Shown: positions 8,686 through 18,902, counted from the stretch's first letter. The stretch is 64,000 nucleotides of DNA from Cryobacterium sp. M96 (GCF_002929845.1 NZ_PJJS01000042.1:39998-103997), one strand, 5' to 3'. The notes: a model not told the origin generated them from the letters alone. Translations and numbers: made by a program.

Positions 8686-9735
8686 CTATCCGTTTCCCCG
8701 TTCGACCGCGTCCGTCATCCGGGGGCGGGACTTGGTCTCATTCCGCCATTTGAGGGCCCCGGTCTCCAGCCAGGGTGGTGCCATGATCTGCACGGCGCCG
8801 CGGACCATCCGGATTGCCCAGCCGGAGGCGGCGAGGTAGCGGTGATGCCACCAGCACAAACAGACGCCGTTGTCGGTGTGCGTCGGTCCGCCCTCGGAGT
8901 GCGGGATCACGTGGTGGATCTCGGTCATCCCGGCCGGGATTTTGCAGCCCGGGATGACGCAGGTGCCGTCGCGGAGCTGAATCGCCCGGCGTTGCGCGGC
9001 GGTGAAGCAGCGTTCGGGTGAGCCGAGGGCGATGATGCGTCCCTCGTCGGTGATGACGACTTTCTGCTGACCGCCGTTGCTGATCAGGTCCGTGACGGCG
9101 CTGATCGAGATCGGGGTTTCGACGCCGTCGATCCAGCCGACGCCGCGGCCCTGACCGAAGTCCGCGTTCAGGTCCTGTTCCCGCACACTGACCAGAACCA
9201 TGGCCGGGGCGCCGCCGATGGTCGGGGCCTCCCCGGCCCGGGAGACGACCTCGAGGATCACGGCGAGCACGTCGTGGCGCCGCTGGTCGGAACCCGTCGG
9301 GCGCGAGCACGGCCCTCCAGACCGCACCCTGCAACCGGATCTCATCCGCCGACGCCGGCACCGGGGTCTCGGAGCTGGTGCCGGTGGCCGAGGCGACCAG
9401 CTCGCTCTCGGCTGCCTGCACCGAGTCCAGGTCGGTGTACCGCAGCGTCGGCGTCAACGCGGTGAGAATCGCGTCGGCCGTGTCGACGCCGATCGCCCCG
9501 GCGGCCAGGCCGATGGCCGTGGCGGGGAAGGTGGGCGGCAGCGGTTCGCCACCCCGGGGAGCGGCCGGTGCGCAGCTGCGTGCCCAACCGCGTCCGTCGC
9601 CCCGCGGTCGGCCCGGAGACGAGCGTCAGACGCTCGAGTAGTTCTCCGGCGGTGCGGCAGCCCCGCGACCGCCCGAGCCGCCGCGGACAGGCCGTGCGCG
9701 GCATCCGCTTCGGGCTGTTCCAGGAGGTTGGTCAC
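8686..9735 (-). pseudogene. Degraded DUF222 / HNH endonuclease gene (13E12-like)
   Basis: Remains of a DUF222-HNH protein in three frames. The GTG at 9735 opens MTNLLEQPEADAAHGL. The DUF222 piece CRTAGELLERLTLVSGP follows in another frame. A third frame carries TLRYTDLDSVQAAESELVAS to WRAVLAPDG. After that glycine the frame changes again, directly into SDQRRHDVLAVILEV and a complete-looking HNH end (GRGVGWIDGVETP, GCKIPAGMTEIHHVIPHSEGG, CLCWWHHRYL). Compared with the family pattern as I know it, residues between DUF222 and the QKRHDAL segment, and much of the N-terminus, are missing. At least two internal deletions with frameshifts are therefore needed. Such genes are multicopy in Microbacteriaceae and often decay. 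Confidence 0.8.
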
Positions 9736-9869
9736 GGGATAATTTTACCCTGACTAGAACCTGAAATTCAGAGTGACTCACCAATAACGCAAACTAGTCT
9801 AGTAGATGTATACGAATGAATCAGCGCCTTTCCACCGCCCGCGCGGCGACGGGGCGGCCATCTCAGGCC

Positions 9870-10664
9870 CTACGCACGCTCCAGTTCGTGGGCCAGCGCC
9901 TCAAGTTCGGCCCCTCCCGCCATCAGCGCGGTCATCTCTTCGATCGTGATCTCACTCTTGGCGAAATCACCCATACTGGTGCCGCGCTGCAGCAGCAGGA
10001 AACGGTCGCCGACCGGATAGGCGTGGTGCGGATTGTGCGTGATAAAGACGACGCCGAGCCCGCGGTCCCTGGCCCGGGCGATGTACGAGAGCACCACCCC
10101 GGCCTGCTTGACCCCCAGGGCCGACGTGGGTTCGTCGAGAATGACGACCTTCGCCCCGAAATGCACGGCGCGTGCGATGGCGACGGATTGCCGTTCCCCG
10201 CCGGAAAGCGTTCCGATCGGCTGGTCCACGTCGCGTAGGTTGATGCCCATCCGGGCGAGCTCGTTTTTGGTCGTGGCCCGCATGCCGGTGACATCGAGGC
10301 GCCGCAGCGGGCCTCGGCCTCGGGTGAGCTCGGAACCGAGGAAGAAGTTGCGCCACACCGGCATCAACGGCACCACGGCCAGGTCCTGGTAGGCGGTGGC
10401 GATGCCGAGGGAGAGCGCCTCCCGCGGATGCGCGAATCGGCGCTCCACCCCGAAGACGCGCAGGCTGCCCTCCGAGTGCTGGTGGGCACCGGAGAGGATC
10501 TTGATGAACGTTGACTTGCCCGCGCCGTTGTCGCCCAGCACGCAGAGCACTTCCCCGGCGCCGACGGATGCCGACACGCCCGCCAACGCCCGCACCGAAC
10601 CGTAGGACTTCCCGATGTCATGCACCTCGAGAATCGGCTCCGGACGGATCGGGGCCGGCGTCAT
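9870..10664 (-). CDS. Sugar ABC transporter ATP-binding protein (FrcA/RbsA-like, single domain)
   Basis: Cytoplasmic ATPase that powers the adjacent permease. In 264 residues it carries one ABC domain: Walker [10 protein letters not shown] at 44-52, Q-loop in [12 protein letters not shown], signature LSGGERQS, Walker [12 protein letters not shown] and the H-loop histidine in VVFITHN. This is half the size of RbsA, which has two domains, and matches the FrcA type. The ATG at 10664 overlaps the permease stop by 4 nt (ATGA), so the two are coupled. Last gene of a three-gene operon (binding protein, permease, ATPase). Substrate is probably a monosaccharide; the exact sugar cannot be read from sequence. 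Confidence 0.88.
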   Translation of the reverse strand: MTPAPIRPEPILEVHDIGKSYGSVRALAGVSASVGAGEVLCVLGDNGAGKSTFIKILSGAHQHSEGSLRVFGVERRFAHPREALSLGIATAYQDLAVVPLMPVWRNFFLGSELTRGRGPLRRLDVTGMRATTKNELARMGINLRDVDQPIGTLSGGERQSVAIARAVHFGAKVVILDEPTSALGVKQAGVVLSYIARARDRGLGVVFITHNPHHAYPVGDRFLLLQRGTSMGDFAKSEITIEEMTALMAGGAELEALAHELERA

Positions 10665-11701
10665 GCGCGCACCCCGGACTGGCGGCGAACGAGCAGGTTT
10701 ACAAGCACGGCGAGCAGCAGCATCCCGCCGAGAAATGCCTTGAGCCAATTGTTGTCCCACTGGGCGAACACGATGCCCTGCAGGGTCATCCCGTAGATCA
10801 GGGCTCCGAGGGCCGCGCCAATCGCCGATCCGTAACCGCCGGTGAGCAGGCATCCGCCCACGACGGCACAGATGATGTAGATGAATTCCTGACCGACCCC
10901 GGTCGTGGCCTGCACGGTCGACACGTCGAAGAGCTGAAGCATGCCGACGAGCCAGCCGGCACCGGCCGTGGTCATGAACAGCCCGAGCTTGACCTTGAAC
11001 ACGGGAACGCCGACCTGCCGGGAGCTCGTGACCTGGCCGCCGACGGCGAAGATCCAGTTGCCGGGCCGGGTGCGCAGCAGCACCCAGGTGGCCAGCGCGG
11101 TGAACGCGATCCACCAGACGATCGAGATCTTGACGTCCATGCCCAGGAACGGGAACGAGGAGCCGAAGAAGACCTTGACCTGGTCGAACCCGGGCACCGC
11201 CCCCATCCCCTGAATGGCGACGCTGCCCGTGAAGAGTTTCGTCAACGCCAGGTTGCAGCCCTGCAGGATGAAGAAGGCCGCGAGGGTCACGATGAAGCTC
11301 GGCAGGCCGGTCTTCATGACGACCCAGGCGTTCCCGGCGCCGATCAGGAGGGCCACCGCGAGGGCCAGCACGAGGGCGAACCAGATGTTCAGCTCCCACT
11401 GAGTGGTGACCACGCCGACGATGAGCCCCGTGGTGCCCGTCATCGCGCCCGCCGAGAGGTCGAACTCCCCGCCGATCATGAGCAGGGCGACGGCCACGGC
11501 CATGATGCCGAACAGGGAGGCCGAGTAGAGCCAGGTGGAGATGCCCGCGGGAGTCAGGAACGCCTGCGTGGAGAGCGAGAAGAAGAGGAAGATCGCCAGG
11601 GTCGCCACGAGTGCGCCGACCTCAGGCCTGCGCAGCAGGGTGGGCAGCGGATGCGCCCTCGTCGGCCGTTCATCGATCCCCGCGCCCACAGCGACGGTCA
11701 T
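10661..11701 (-). CDS. Sugar ABC transporter permease (RbsC/FrcC family)
   Basis: Integral membrane subunit of 346 residues with about eight to ten hydrophobic segments, starting with [19 protein letters not shown] and ending with [18 protein letters not shown]. The family landmark [17 protein letters not shown] lies near residue 80, and [18 protein letters not shown] is near the C-terminus. It belongs to the BPD_transp_2 group, which usually works as a homodimer with one ATPase type. It overlaps the genes on both sides by 4 nt. It follows the binding-protein gene and precedes the ATPase in the same operon. Confidence 0.9.
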   Translation of the reverse strand: MTVAVGAGIDERPTRAHPLPTLLRRPEVGALVATLAIFLFFSLSTQAFLTPAGISTWLYSASLFGIMAVAVALLMIGGEFDLSAGAMTGTTGLIVGVVTTQWELNIWFALVLALAVALLIGAGNAWVVMKTGLPSFIVTLAAFFILQGCNLALTKLFTGSVAIQGMGAVPGFDQVKVFFGSSFPFLGMDVKISIVWWIAFTALATWVLLRTRPGNWIFAVGGQVTSSRQVGVPVFKVKLGLFMTTAGAGWLVGMLQLFDVSTVQATTGVGQEFIYIICAVVGGCLLTGGYGSAIGAALGALIYGMTLQGIVFAQWDNNWLKAFLGGMLLLAVLVNLLVRRQSGVRA

Positions 11702-12660
11702 CTCGTGCCGTTCTCCGCGAACTTCGCGACCTGGGCCGCGTTGTCCTTCGTCACGAAGCCCGGGCCTGAATAGACCGGCAGCCCGCCGCCGACGACGTCG
11801 CCGTTGCGCTTCTGCAGGGTGAGGAAGGTCACGGGCAGGTAGCCCTGGGAGTACGGCTGCTGGTCGACCGCGAACAGTATCTTGCCGCCCTGGATGAGCC
11901 GGGTCACGTCGGCGGACACGTCGAACGTGGCCAGCGTGGCTGGGCTTTTCGCCTCGTCGATGGCCTGGCTCGCGGCCACGGCGACCCCGGTCTGCAGGGT
12001 GAGGACGGCGTCGATGGACGGGTCGGCCAGGAGTTTGCTCTTGATGGTGTTCTGGGCATCCGCGAGGTTGGCGACGTCGACCTGCACGTTGCTGACGTCC
12101 GCGCCGACCGTGTCGGCGGCACCCGTGCAGCGTTCTTCGAGCCCCGAGTTGCCGGCCTCGTGGATGATGCAGATCACGTTGGTCACGTCGGCGGCGGCCA
12201 GCTGTTCACCGGCTCCCTGGCCCGCGATGAACTCGCTCTGGCCGACGTGGGTCTGGGCGCCGAATTCGACGGACTTCTCCAGGCCCGAGTTGATGGTGAT
12301 CACTGGGATGCCGGCGGCAACGGCTTTCTCGACGGCGCTCTTCACGCCGTCGGGGTTCGCCATCGAGATGATGAGCCCGTCGGGCTGGGCCGCGATGGCC
12401 GCTTCGATCAGCTGGCTCTGCTTGACCGGGTCGCCGTCGCCCTGATACGTGACCGTGGCTCCGAGGTCGGTGCCTGCCTGCTCGGCGCCGCTCTTGACGA
12501 CGTCCCAGAAGGAATCGCCCGCGGTGCCGTGAGTGACCACGGCGATGGTGACCGGCTCCCCTGCCGCTCCCCCGTCAGCATCCGTTCCCGTGGCGGTGCA
12601 CCCCGTCAGCGCCAGCGACGCGACACCGAAAACGGCCAGCAGGCTGATCTTGAGCTTCAT
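11698..12660 (-). CDS. Sugar-binding lipoprotein of the ABC transporter (Peripla_BP_4 type)
   Basis: Extracytoplasmic lipid-anchored sugar receptor, 320 residues. The N-terminus is a lipoprotein signal with lipobox LALTGC, so the mature protein would start at about Cys20. After it comes the ribose/galactose-binding fold: VTIAVVTHGTAGDSFW, GDGDPVKQSQLIEAAIAAQPDGLIIS, GIPVITINSG, and a C-terminal LFAVDQQPYSQGYLP loop. First gene of the operon; the ATG at 12660 is preceded by about 215 nt that also contain the terminator of the upstream tRNA gene. No local regulator of the LacI or ROK type is next to it, and I see no confident operator. Confidence 0.9.
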   Translation of the reverse strand: MKLKISLLAVFGVASLALTGCTATGTDADGGAAGEPVTIAVVTHGTAGDSFWDVVKSGAEQAGTDLGATVTYQGDGDPVKQSQLIEAAIAAQPDGLIISMANPDGVKSAVEKAVAAGIPVITINSGLEKSVEFGAQTHVGQSEFIAGQGAGEQLAAADVTNVICIIHEAGNSGLEERCTGAADTVGADVSNVQVDVANLADAQNTIKSKLLADPSIDAVLTLQTGVAVAASQAIDEAKSPATLATFDVSADVTRLIQGGKILFAVDQQPYSQGYLPVTFLTLQKRNGDVVGGGLPVYSGPGFVTKDNAAQVAKFAENGTR

Positions 12661-12838
12661 ATCTGAACTGTTCCCGACTGTCGTGCGGCGGCCTGAAACA
12701 GCGAGGTTTCGCCGGTGACCTGATGCATATCGAACTTACTGGACCGGGGGCCCGCTCGATTCAGATCGATTCGAACCAGTGGCATGAGTGACTCCTTCGT
12801 GACGATTCGTTCGGCGCACAGCCACGTGTGCCTGACAC

Positions 12839-12873
12839 AAAAAAGCCCCCGGAACCGTGTGGTTCCGGGGGCT
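12839..12873 (-). terminator. Rho-independent terminator of the first tRNA-fMet gene
   Basis: Perfect 13-bp stem (12844-12856 with 12861-12873), 4-nt loop GTGT, and on the minus strand a run of six T (A12839-12844 on the plus strand). It lies 3 nt beyond the 3' end of the minus-strand tRNA gene at 12876-12952 and separates it from the sugar transporter operon. Confidence 0.88.
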
Positions 12874-12875
12874 GA

Positions 12876-12952
12876 TGGTTGCGGGGGCAGGATTTGAACC
12901 TACGACCTCTGGGTTATGAGCCCAGCGAGCTACCGAACTGCTCCACCCCGCG
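12876..12952 (-). tRNA. Initiator tRNA-Met (CAT), copy 1
   Basis: A 77-nt tRNA on the minus strand with anticodon CAT. Initiator hallmarks are present: an unpaired C1-A72 at the top of the acceptor stem (CGCGGGG against CCCCGCA) and three consecutive G-C pairs in the anticodon stem (GGG CTCATAA CCC). The 3' CCA is encoded. It is identical over all 77 nt to the copy at 15745-15821, and about 25 nt on the 5' side (containing TTACCACAGCCTC on the plus strand) are also shared. A strong terminator follows. Confidence 0.95.
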
Positions 12953-13292
12953 CTGCAAATACAAACTTACCACAGCCTCGGGTTGTGAAACGCATGGTCA
13001 GACCTCAGAGGTGATGGCCACGCTCTGGGTACTCCTGAAACCGCTTTCGATAGAAAGAGATTCACCCGTGACCGTTCTCACAGAAGTCCTGTCCGACACC
13101 GCCGCTTATGCCGACGGCTTCGGCGACAAGTCCGGAAACTGATTCCGGACGTCCTGGGCGGCCGCGCGCGACGCTGTGCCGGGGATGTCGACGTTCGTCG
13201 AATTGCTCTCCCCACACCCTTCCATTGACGGTGGATCTGGGTTTCTATCGACAGTGCCTGCACCTTCCCCCAGTACCCAACGAGTATTCCGC
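12953..13292. other. Non-coding stretch between tRNA-fMet copy 1 and the oxidase remnant
   Basis: About 340 nt. The first 25-30 nt resemble the 5' flank of the second tRNA copy and probably contain the tRNA promoter. The rest shows no convincing gene. A short forward frame near 13069-13142 ([19 protein letters not shown]) has no recognisable family and I do not call it. No integrase or recombination site was seen. Confidence 0.5.
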
Positions 13293-15563
13293 ATGCGCCG
13301 CAACCCGACTGCTGCCCGGCTTCTCGTCCACTCCGCTGCCGCGCACAGGGTGGACCGTGACCGCGAGTGACCAGGAAACCACAGGTGAGAACGGCGCAGC
13401 CGTTAATGTGCTCGACGGCAACGCCTCGACCTACTGGCACAGTGAGTGGAGCGGAACCGCGGTGCCGCTGCCCCATTCGATCACCATCGACATGTACAAA
13501 ACCGACACCGTCGCAGCCCTGAAGTACCTGCCGCGCACATGCAGTTCGAATGGACGAATCGGCCGTTTCGAGATCCATGCCAGCCCGGATGGCACGAACT
13601 GGGGTGCCGCCGTCGCAACAGGAACCTGGGCCGAGAACGCGTTGGAGAAGACGACGGGATTCACCCCTGTGGCGACACGTTTCATCCGGCTGACCGCGAT
13701 CACGGAGGCAGGTAGCCGCGGCCCTGGACCAGCGCCGCCGAACTCCATCTGATCGCAGAAACAGGCACCACCCAGCCGCCCCCACCCGCGCCAGCGCCGA
13801 CGGCGCTCACCCGGACCGGCTGGATAGTGACGGCGAGCGAGCAAGAGACAACCCGCGAAAGCGGCGGCGCCGCGAACATGCTCGACGGCAACCTCACCAC
13901 GATCTGGCACTCCCAGTACTCCCCCACATTGATCCCGTTTCCGCACAGCATTGTTCTCGACGTGCGGGCGATCAACGAGGTCTCCGGCTTCACCTACACC
14001 CCGAGGTCCGGCACGTCCCGGAACGGCGCCATCGGCCAATACGCCATCGCCGTGAGCTCCGACGGAACGAGCTGGAGTGCACCGGTCGCCAGCGGAATCT
14101 GGGCTGACAACAGCCAGGCGAAGGCCCTCACGTTCCCGGCTGTTCAGGCGCGATACGTTCGCCTGACCGCGACGACCGAGGCCGGCAATCGCGGACAGTG
14201 GACCACGGCGGCAGCCCTCCTGCCCGGCAACAAAGTGCTCACCTGGTTCTCGTACTCCAACACGACCTTCGGCGGGGCCAACGGCAAGACCCAGACCGCC
14301 ATCCTCGCTCTGAACACCGGCGTGGTCACCCCGCTTACTGTCGCTAATACGGGGCACGACATGTTCTGCCCCGGAGTGTCGATCCTCCCGGACGGCAGGA
14401 TCCTGATCAGCGGGGGGAGCAACGCCGCCTCGTCGACGATCTACGACCCGGCGACCACACGTGGTCAGCCGCCACACCCATGAACATCCCGCGCGCCTAT
14501 CAGTCGAACGTCACGCTCTGCAATAGGCAAGTGTTCCTTCTCGGCGGTTCCTGGGCGGGCGGCCAGGGCGGTAAGAACGGTGAAATCTGATCGACTAGCG
14601 CCGGGTGGCGCGGGCTGGCCAACGCGCCTGTCGCACCGATCCTGACGAACGACCCGCAAGGGGTGTTCCGATCCGACAACCACGCGTGGCTGTTCGCGGT
14701 GGCCGACGGGAAGGTGTTCCATGCGGCCCGAGCCGTCGGATGAACATGTACACGACCAGCAGCACCAGCGCTGTTCAGGATCTTGGTCTCCGGGCCGACA
14801 GTGGTGACGCGATGAACGGAATGCGGTCATGTACGACGTCGGCAAGATACTCACCCTCGGTGGCTCGCCCGCGTACCAGGACAGTGACGCGACCGCGCGG
14901 GCCTATGCAATCGACATCAACAATGGTGTCAAGGTGACGCGAACCGGCGACATGGCGGCGCGACGGGCTTTCTTGAACTCTGTCGTGCTGCCCGACGGAC
15001 AGGTTCTGGCATTGGGCGGTCAGGCGTACGCGAAGCAGTTCTCGGACGCACCGGCCGCCATGGCGCCTGAGGTTTGGAACCCGGCGACAGGTAAGTTCAC
15101 CGCGCTCGCGCCGATGACTGCGCCACGCACGTGTCACAGCGTGGGGCTACTGCTGCCTGATGCCCGGGTCTTCGTCGGCGTTGGCGGCCTCTGCGGCACC
15201 TGCACGACCAACCACCCGGACGGGCAGATATTCACCCCGCCCTACCTGTTCAACGCCGACGGCACCGCCCGCCCTCGTCCATCGATCACCACGGCGCCTA
15301 CCGCTGCGGTGCGGGGTTCCACCATCCACATAACGACGTCCGGGCCCACACCAGCGTTCCCCCTCATCCGCATGAGCACGGTCACCCACTCGATCAACAC
15401 TGACCAGCGTCGCATCCCACTCACGCCCACCGGCGTAACCGGTAATGTCGCATCCCTGACGATTCCGTCCGATCCGGGAGTCGTGGTCCCCGGGCATTAT
15501 CTCCTGTTCGCCATGGACGTTAACGGGGTGCCGAGCGTCGCCCAGACGATCCGGATCGGGTAG
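13293..15563 (+). pseudogene. Decayed galactose/glyoxal oxidase-like copper-radical oxidase with two F5/8 type C domains
   Basis: The original protein appears to have been secreted: signal-like [17 protein letters not shown] at 13293, two discoidin/CBM32 (F5/8 type C) domains, a Kelch galactose-oxidase domain and a C-terminal DUF1929-like domain ending at 15563. Discoidin domain 1 ([15 protein letters not shown]) and domain 2 (NMLDGNLTTIWHSQY) are in different frames, with a shift near 13725. Further shifts occur near 14460, 14735 and 14825, and an in-frame TGA lies at 14588-14590. The active-site cysteine region MFCPG and the late VTHS histidine are still recognisable. The catalytic Tyr-His pair, normally RTYHS, reads RTCHS (TGT at 15132). 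The gene is inactivated several times over, so it is a relic. Extent of the 5' end is uncertain. Confidence 0.88.
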
Positions 15564-15664
15564 TCGGACTACGGCCGTGATGAATGTGGAGTCAGGGCGA
15601 TGGCCTCCCCGACACTTTCTCTGAAAAGTCCGGACATTCACTGGCTCCTGTGAGTTAAAGCAGA

Positions 15665-15698
15665 AAGACCGGTGCAGCATTTCTGCTGAACCGGCCCT
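15665..15698 (-). terminator. Probable terminator of the second tRNA-fMet gene
   Basis: Hairpin with 11-bp arms (15669-15679 and 15684-15694, one mismatch) and a 4-nt loop. On the minus strand it is followed by the T-rich CTTTCTGCTTT. It lies about 50 nt beyond the 3' end of the tRNA at 15745-15821 and is unrelated in sequence to the terminator of copy 1. Confidence 0.6.
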
Positions 15699-15744
15699 TC
15701 TGTGTACGTGATGAAAATCACGGTGGCATTGCCTGAAACGCCCT

Positions 15745-15821
15745 TGGTTGCGGGGGCAGGATTTGAACCTACGACCTCTGGGTTATGAGCCCAGCGAGCT
15801 ACCGAACTGCTCCACCCCGCG
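15745..15821 (-). tRNA. Initiator tRNA-Met (CAT), copy 2
   Basis: Identical in all 77 nt to the copy at 12876-12952: anticodon CAT, C1-A72 mismatch, three G-C pairs in the anticodon stem and encoded CCA. The 5' flanks of the two copies keep TTACCACAGCCTC in common, while the 3' flanks are unrelated. Having two initiator genes in the same direction about 2.8 kb apart with a broken gene between them suggests a tandem duplication or an insertion next to a tRNA. Confidence 0.95.
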
Positions 15822-15986
15822 CTACAACGATAAATTTACCACAGCCTCCGGCGCGGTCCGACCACACGGGCTGCGGAACCGGCCGTCCCGGCCCGCGGAA
15901 CGCGGATGCCGCGCCGTTCCGCGGGAGGCGTGCCCCCGGCTAAACGGCGCAGCACCCGCGCAGCGGATGAAGCGGCGAACGACTCG

Positions 15987-18902
15987 CTACTGGTCGAGCA
16001 GCACCAGCATTTCGGCGATCGCATCGCTCAGCTTCTTGTCGGCTATTCCATAGGCGGTGAAGTCACCGGTCGTCAGGGCCGCCTGCTTCTCGGTGACGGC
16101 CAGCTTGGCCACGGCGAGGAGCGACTTCAGTTGAGCATCCGTCGCCGGGTCACCGGTCGACGTCGATGGGGTGGTTTCGCCCTCGGCAGGGGCCTCCCCC
16201 TCCACGGGCGTCTCGGACGGCGGCACATCGGTGTCTCCGGCGCTGGCGCCGGAGTCGCCTCCGAAGAGCACGTCAAGCGCCTTGTCCAGCGTGTCCTCGA
16301 ACGCGATCTGATCTCCGAAGGCGACGAGCACCTTCTGCAGCAGCGGGTAGCTGGTCTCACCCGTGGACTGCACGTAAACCGGCTGCACGTAGAGCAGGCC
16401 GCCACCCACAGGCACGGTGAGCAGGTTCCCGTTGAGCACCTTCGACTGGCCCTGCTTCAGCAGGTTCAACTGTTGTGAGACGGTCGGGTCCGCGTTGAAC
16501 TTGGCCTGCACCTGGCCGGGGCCAGGCACGGTCACGTCCTCCGGCAGGTTGAGCAGGCGGAGCTTCCCGTAGCCTTCCGCCCGCACCCCGTCGGTCGAAC
16601 CGGCATCCGCGTCGACCGCGAGGTAGCCGGTCAGAACGTTCCGGCTCGTCGCGCCGCTCGCGTCCGGGATGAACGTGGTGTACAGCGAGAAGGATGGCTT
16701 CTCCTGGCCTGGAACCTGCATGGTCAGGTAGTAGGGCGGCTGTAGGGTCGTGTTCGTCGACGGCGACACCGGGTCGTTCGGCGTCGTCCAGGCGTCGTCA
16801 ACCGAGTAAAAGGAACCCGGGTCGGTGACGTGGTACTTACCCAGAACCCGGCGCTGCACCTTGAACATGTCCGCCGGGTAGCGAACGTGGCTCATCAGGT
16901 CGCCGCTCATCTCGGTCATCGGCTTGATCGTCGACGGGAAGATCTTCTGCCAGGTCTTGAGCAGCGGATCCTCGTCGTCCCAGGCGTAGAGGGTGACCTC
17001 GCCGTCGTAGGCGTCGACCGTGGCCTTGACCGAGTTGCGCATGTAGTTGATGTTGTCGAGCGCGAATGGCTGCGGGGGCGTTTCCGTGTCGGCGATCGCG
17101 TCGCTCAGGCCCACGGAAGTGGAGTACGGGTAGTCGGCCGAGGTGGTGTAGCCGTCGACGATCCACTTGAGCTTACCGTCGACGATCGACGGGTAGGCGT
17201 CGGAGTCGAGGGTCAGGTACGGAGCCACCTTCTGCACCCGGGTGACCGGGTCACGGTCGTAAAGGATCTGTGATTTCTCGTTCACGGCGTTGGCCAGGAA
17301 GATCTGCTCCGACTGGAACTTGAGCGCGTAGATCAGCTTGTTGAACGCGTTGTCGAGCTTCGGCCCACCGTCGCCCGTGAACGTCGTGTAGGTCTGTTGC
17401 GCCCCATCCGTGCCCGACGGGTAGTCGAGTTCGACCGGCTTGCTGTCCTTGGGCGCACCCACGATGGAGTACGGCGGCGACGTCTCGCCGAAGTAAATCC
17501 GCGGTTCGTATTCGGGCAGCGACCCGGTGGTCGGGATGCCGGACTCGAGGAACACGGGCTGGCCGGCGGCCGAGCGCTGGTTGCCGTAGGCCGCCACGAC
17601 GCCGTAGCCGTGCGTGTAGACCACGGTCGAGTTGACCCAGGTGTTGCCGGCGTTCAAACCGGCCAGGTTGAGGTCGCGCACGGTGACCACTGTGTCCTGG
17701 GACTTGCCGTCAATCGGGTACCGGTCGACGTCGAGGTTTTGCGGAAATTGATAATACTGCTTGAACTGCTCGAGCTGGGAGAACGCGTCGCTGACCAGAG
17801 CAGGGTCGAGAATACGGATGTTAGCGGTCGTCTCTGCGTCGGCGCGCAAGGCGCCGGGCGCGGCCGTCGTGATCGCGTTGTACGGAATCTCTTCCACATC
17901 CGCCAGGTCGTAGGCGTCGCGGGTGAGATCGATGTTGCGTTGAATATAGGGTTCTTCGAGCGTTTTGGCGCTCGGCACCACCTGGAAGCGCTGCACGACC
18001 CACGGGTACAGCGAGCCGAGCAGGAGACTGCTCACGATCAACAGCGCGGTGCCGACAATGGGCAGGCGCCAGCGGCCGATGAAGGCCGTGAGGAGGAACA
18101 GGATAGCGACGACGGCGGCGATTCCGGCCAGGATGGCGCGGCCCGGAATCGTGGCGTTCACGTCGGTGTAGCCGGCGCCGGTGATGATGTCGTTGGTGTT
18201 GGTCAGCGTGGAGTACTGGTCGAGCCAGATACTCACGGCCTGCAGCATCAGGTAAAGGGCTGCCGTGCTGGCAATCTGGATGCGGGCGGCCTTGGAAACC
18301 ATGACCTCGCGCCCGCTCACCCTGATCGAGCCATACAGGTAGCTCGTAGCCGCGGCGACGAGGGCCGAGATGAGCACCACGGCCGACGCGAAGCCGAGCA
18401 CGGAGTGCAGGAAGGGGAGATCGAACAGATAGAACGAGATGTCCAGTTTGAATTGGGGGTCAACTCGGCCGGTGTCCGTGCGGTTCAGCCACATCAGAAC
18501 GACCTGCCAGCGGGTAGCCGCGGCGACGCCGGCGAACAGACCTAGCAGAGCCGGGATGCCGTACATGGCGAGGCGGCGCAGCGGCTCGATGACCTGCTGG
18601 TAGCGGTCGAGCTGCGAGTTGAGCTTCGCATAGACCGGCCGCAAGCGGTAAGCGATCTGGATGCTCGCCCAGACGGGGACCGCCATCGCTACGAACCCGA
18701 TCAGAAACAGCACGGCACCGGCGAACCACTGCGTGGTCAGCACGGCTAGGAAGCCCAACTGGTCGAACCAGAGAACGTCGGCATATAGCCCGGCGAAAAC
18801 GAAGAAGATGATCACCAGCCCCGCGATAATCGCTGCCGTAATGGCAAGGGGAGCACGGCTGCGCTGTGGCGCGGGAGCGCTTCGGGCTTGTTGTGACGTC
18901 AC
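15987..18902 (-). CDS. UPF0182 (COG1615) large membrane protein
   Basis: A 971-residue protein with about seven membrane segments in the first 310 residues (for example ITAAIIAGLVIIFFVFAGLY, FAGAVLFLIGFVAMAVPVW, AILAGIAAVVAILFLLTAF). A long extracytoplasmic region follows with family-typical blocks such as RNIDLTRDAYDL, LDVDRYPIDG, TVVYTHGYGVVAAYGNQ and PRIYFGE. The C-terminus (from about residue 890) is a low-complexity linker rich in Glu, Ser, Thr and Pro, then a short helical end with LKSLLAVAKLAVTEKQAAL. Start is a GTG at 18902. The function of this actinobacterial family is unknown. It is transcribed towards tRNA-fMet copy 2, but no close operon partner is visible. Confidence 0.93.
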   Translation of the reverse strand: MTSQQARSAPAPQRSRAPLAITAAIIAGLVIIFFVFAGLYADVLWFDQLGFLAVLTTQWFAGAVLFLIGFVAMAVPVWASIQIAYRLRPVYAKLNSQLDRYQQVIEPLRRLAMYGIPALLGLFAGVAAATRWQVVLMWLNRTDTGRVDPQFKLDISFYLFDLPFLHSVLGFASAVVLISALVAAATSYLYGSIRVSGREVMVSKAARIQIASTAALYLMLQAVSIWLDQYSTLTNTNDIITGAGYTDVNATIPGRAILAGIAAVVAILFLLTAFIGRWRLPIVGTALLIVSSLLLGSLYPWVVQRFQVVPSAKTLEEPYIQRNIDLTRDAYDLADVEEIPYNAITTAAPGALRADAETTANIRILDPALVSDAFSQLEQFKQYYQFPQNLDVDRYPIDGKSQDTVVTVRDLNLAGLNAGNTWVNSTVVYTHGYGVVAAYGNQRSAAGQPVFLESGIPTTGSLPEYEPRIYFGETSPPYSIVGAPKDSKPVELDYPSGTDGAQQTYTTFTGDGGPKLDNAFNKLIYALKFQSEQIFLANAVNEKSQILYDRDPVTRVQKVAPYLTLDSDAYPSIVDGKLKWIVDGYTTSADYPYSTSVGLSDAIADTETPPQPFALDNINYMRNSVKATVDAYDGEVTLYAWDDEDPLLKTWQKIFPSTIKPMTEMSGDLMSHVRYPADMFKVQRRVLGKYHVTDPGSFYSVDDAWTTPNDPVSPSTNTTLQPPYYLTMQVPGQEKPSFSLYTTFIPDASGATSRNVLTGYLAVDADAGSTDGVRAEGYGKLRLLNLPEDVTVPGPGQVQAKFNADPTVSQQLNLLKQGQSKVLNGNLLTVPVGGGLLYVQPVYVQSTGETSYPLLQKVLVAFGDQIAFEDTLDKALDVLFGGDSGASAGDTDVPPSETPVEGEAPAEGETTPSTSTGDPATDAQLKSLLAVAKLAVTEKQAALTTGDFTAYGIADKKLSDAIAEMLVLLDQ

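Noticed and set aside
10511..11773. Long open frame antisense to the sugar transporter permease and ATPase
   Set aside because: It mirrors the codon-position pattern of the real minus-strand genes, has no ribosome-binding site and no recognisable domain. Several others of this kind occur (17397-18545, 22711-24138, 35109-36833, 39365-41170, 50208-51827) and are common in GC-rich DNA.
12876..15821. Active integrative element between the tRNA genes
   Set aside because: No integrase, relaxase or phage gene is present, and the whole tRNA gene is duplicated rather than a short 3' end.
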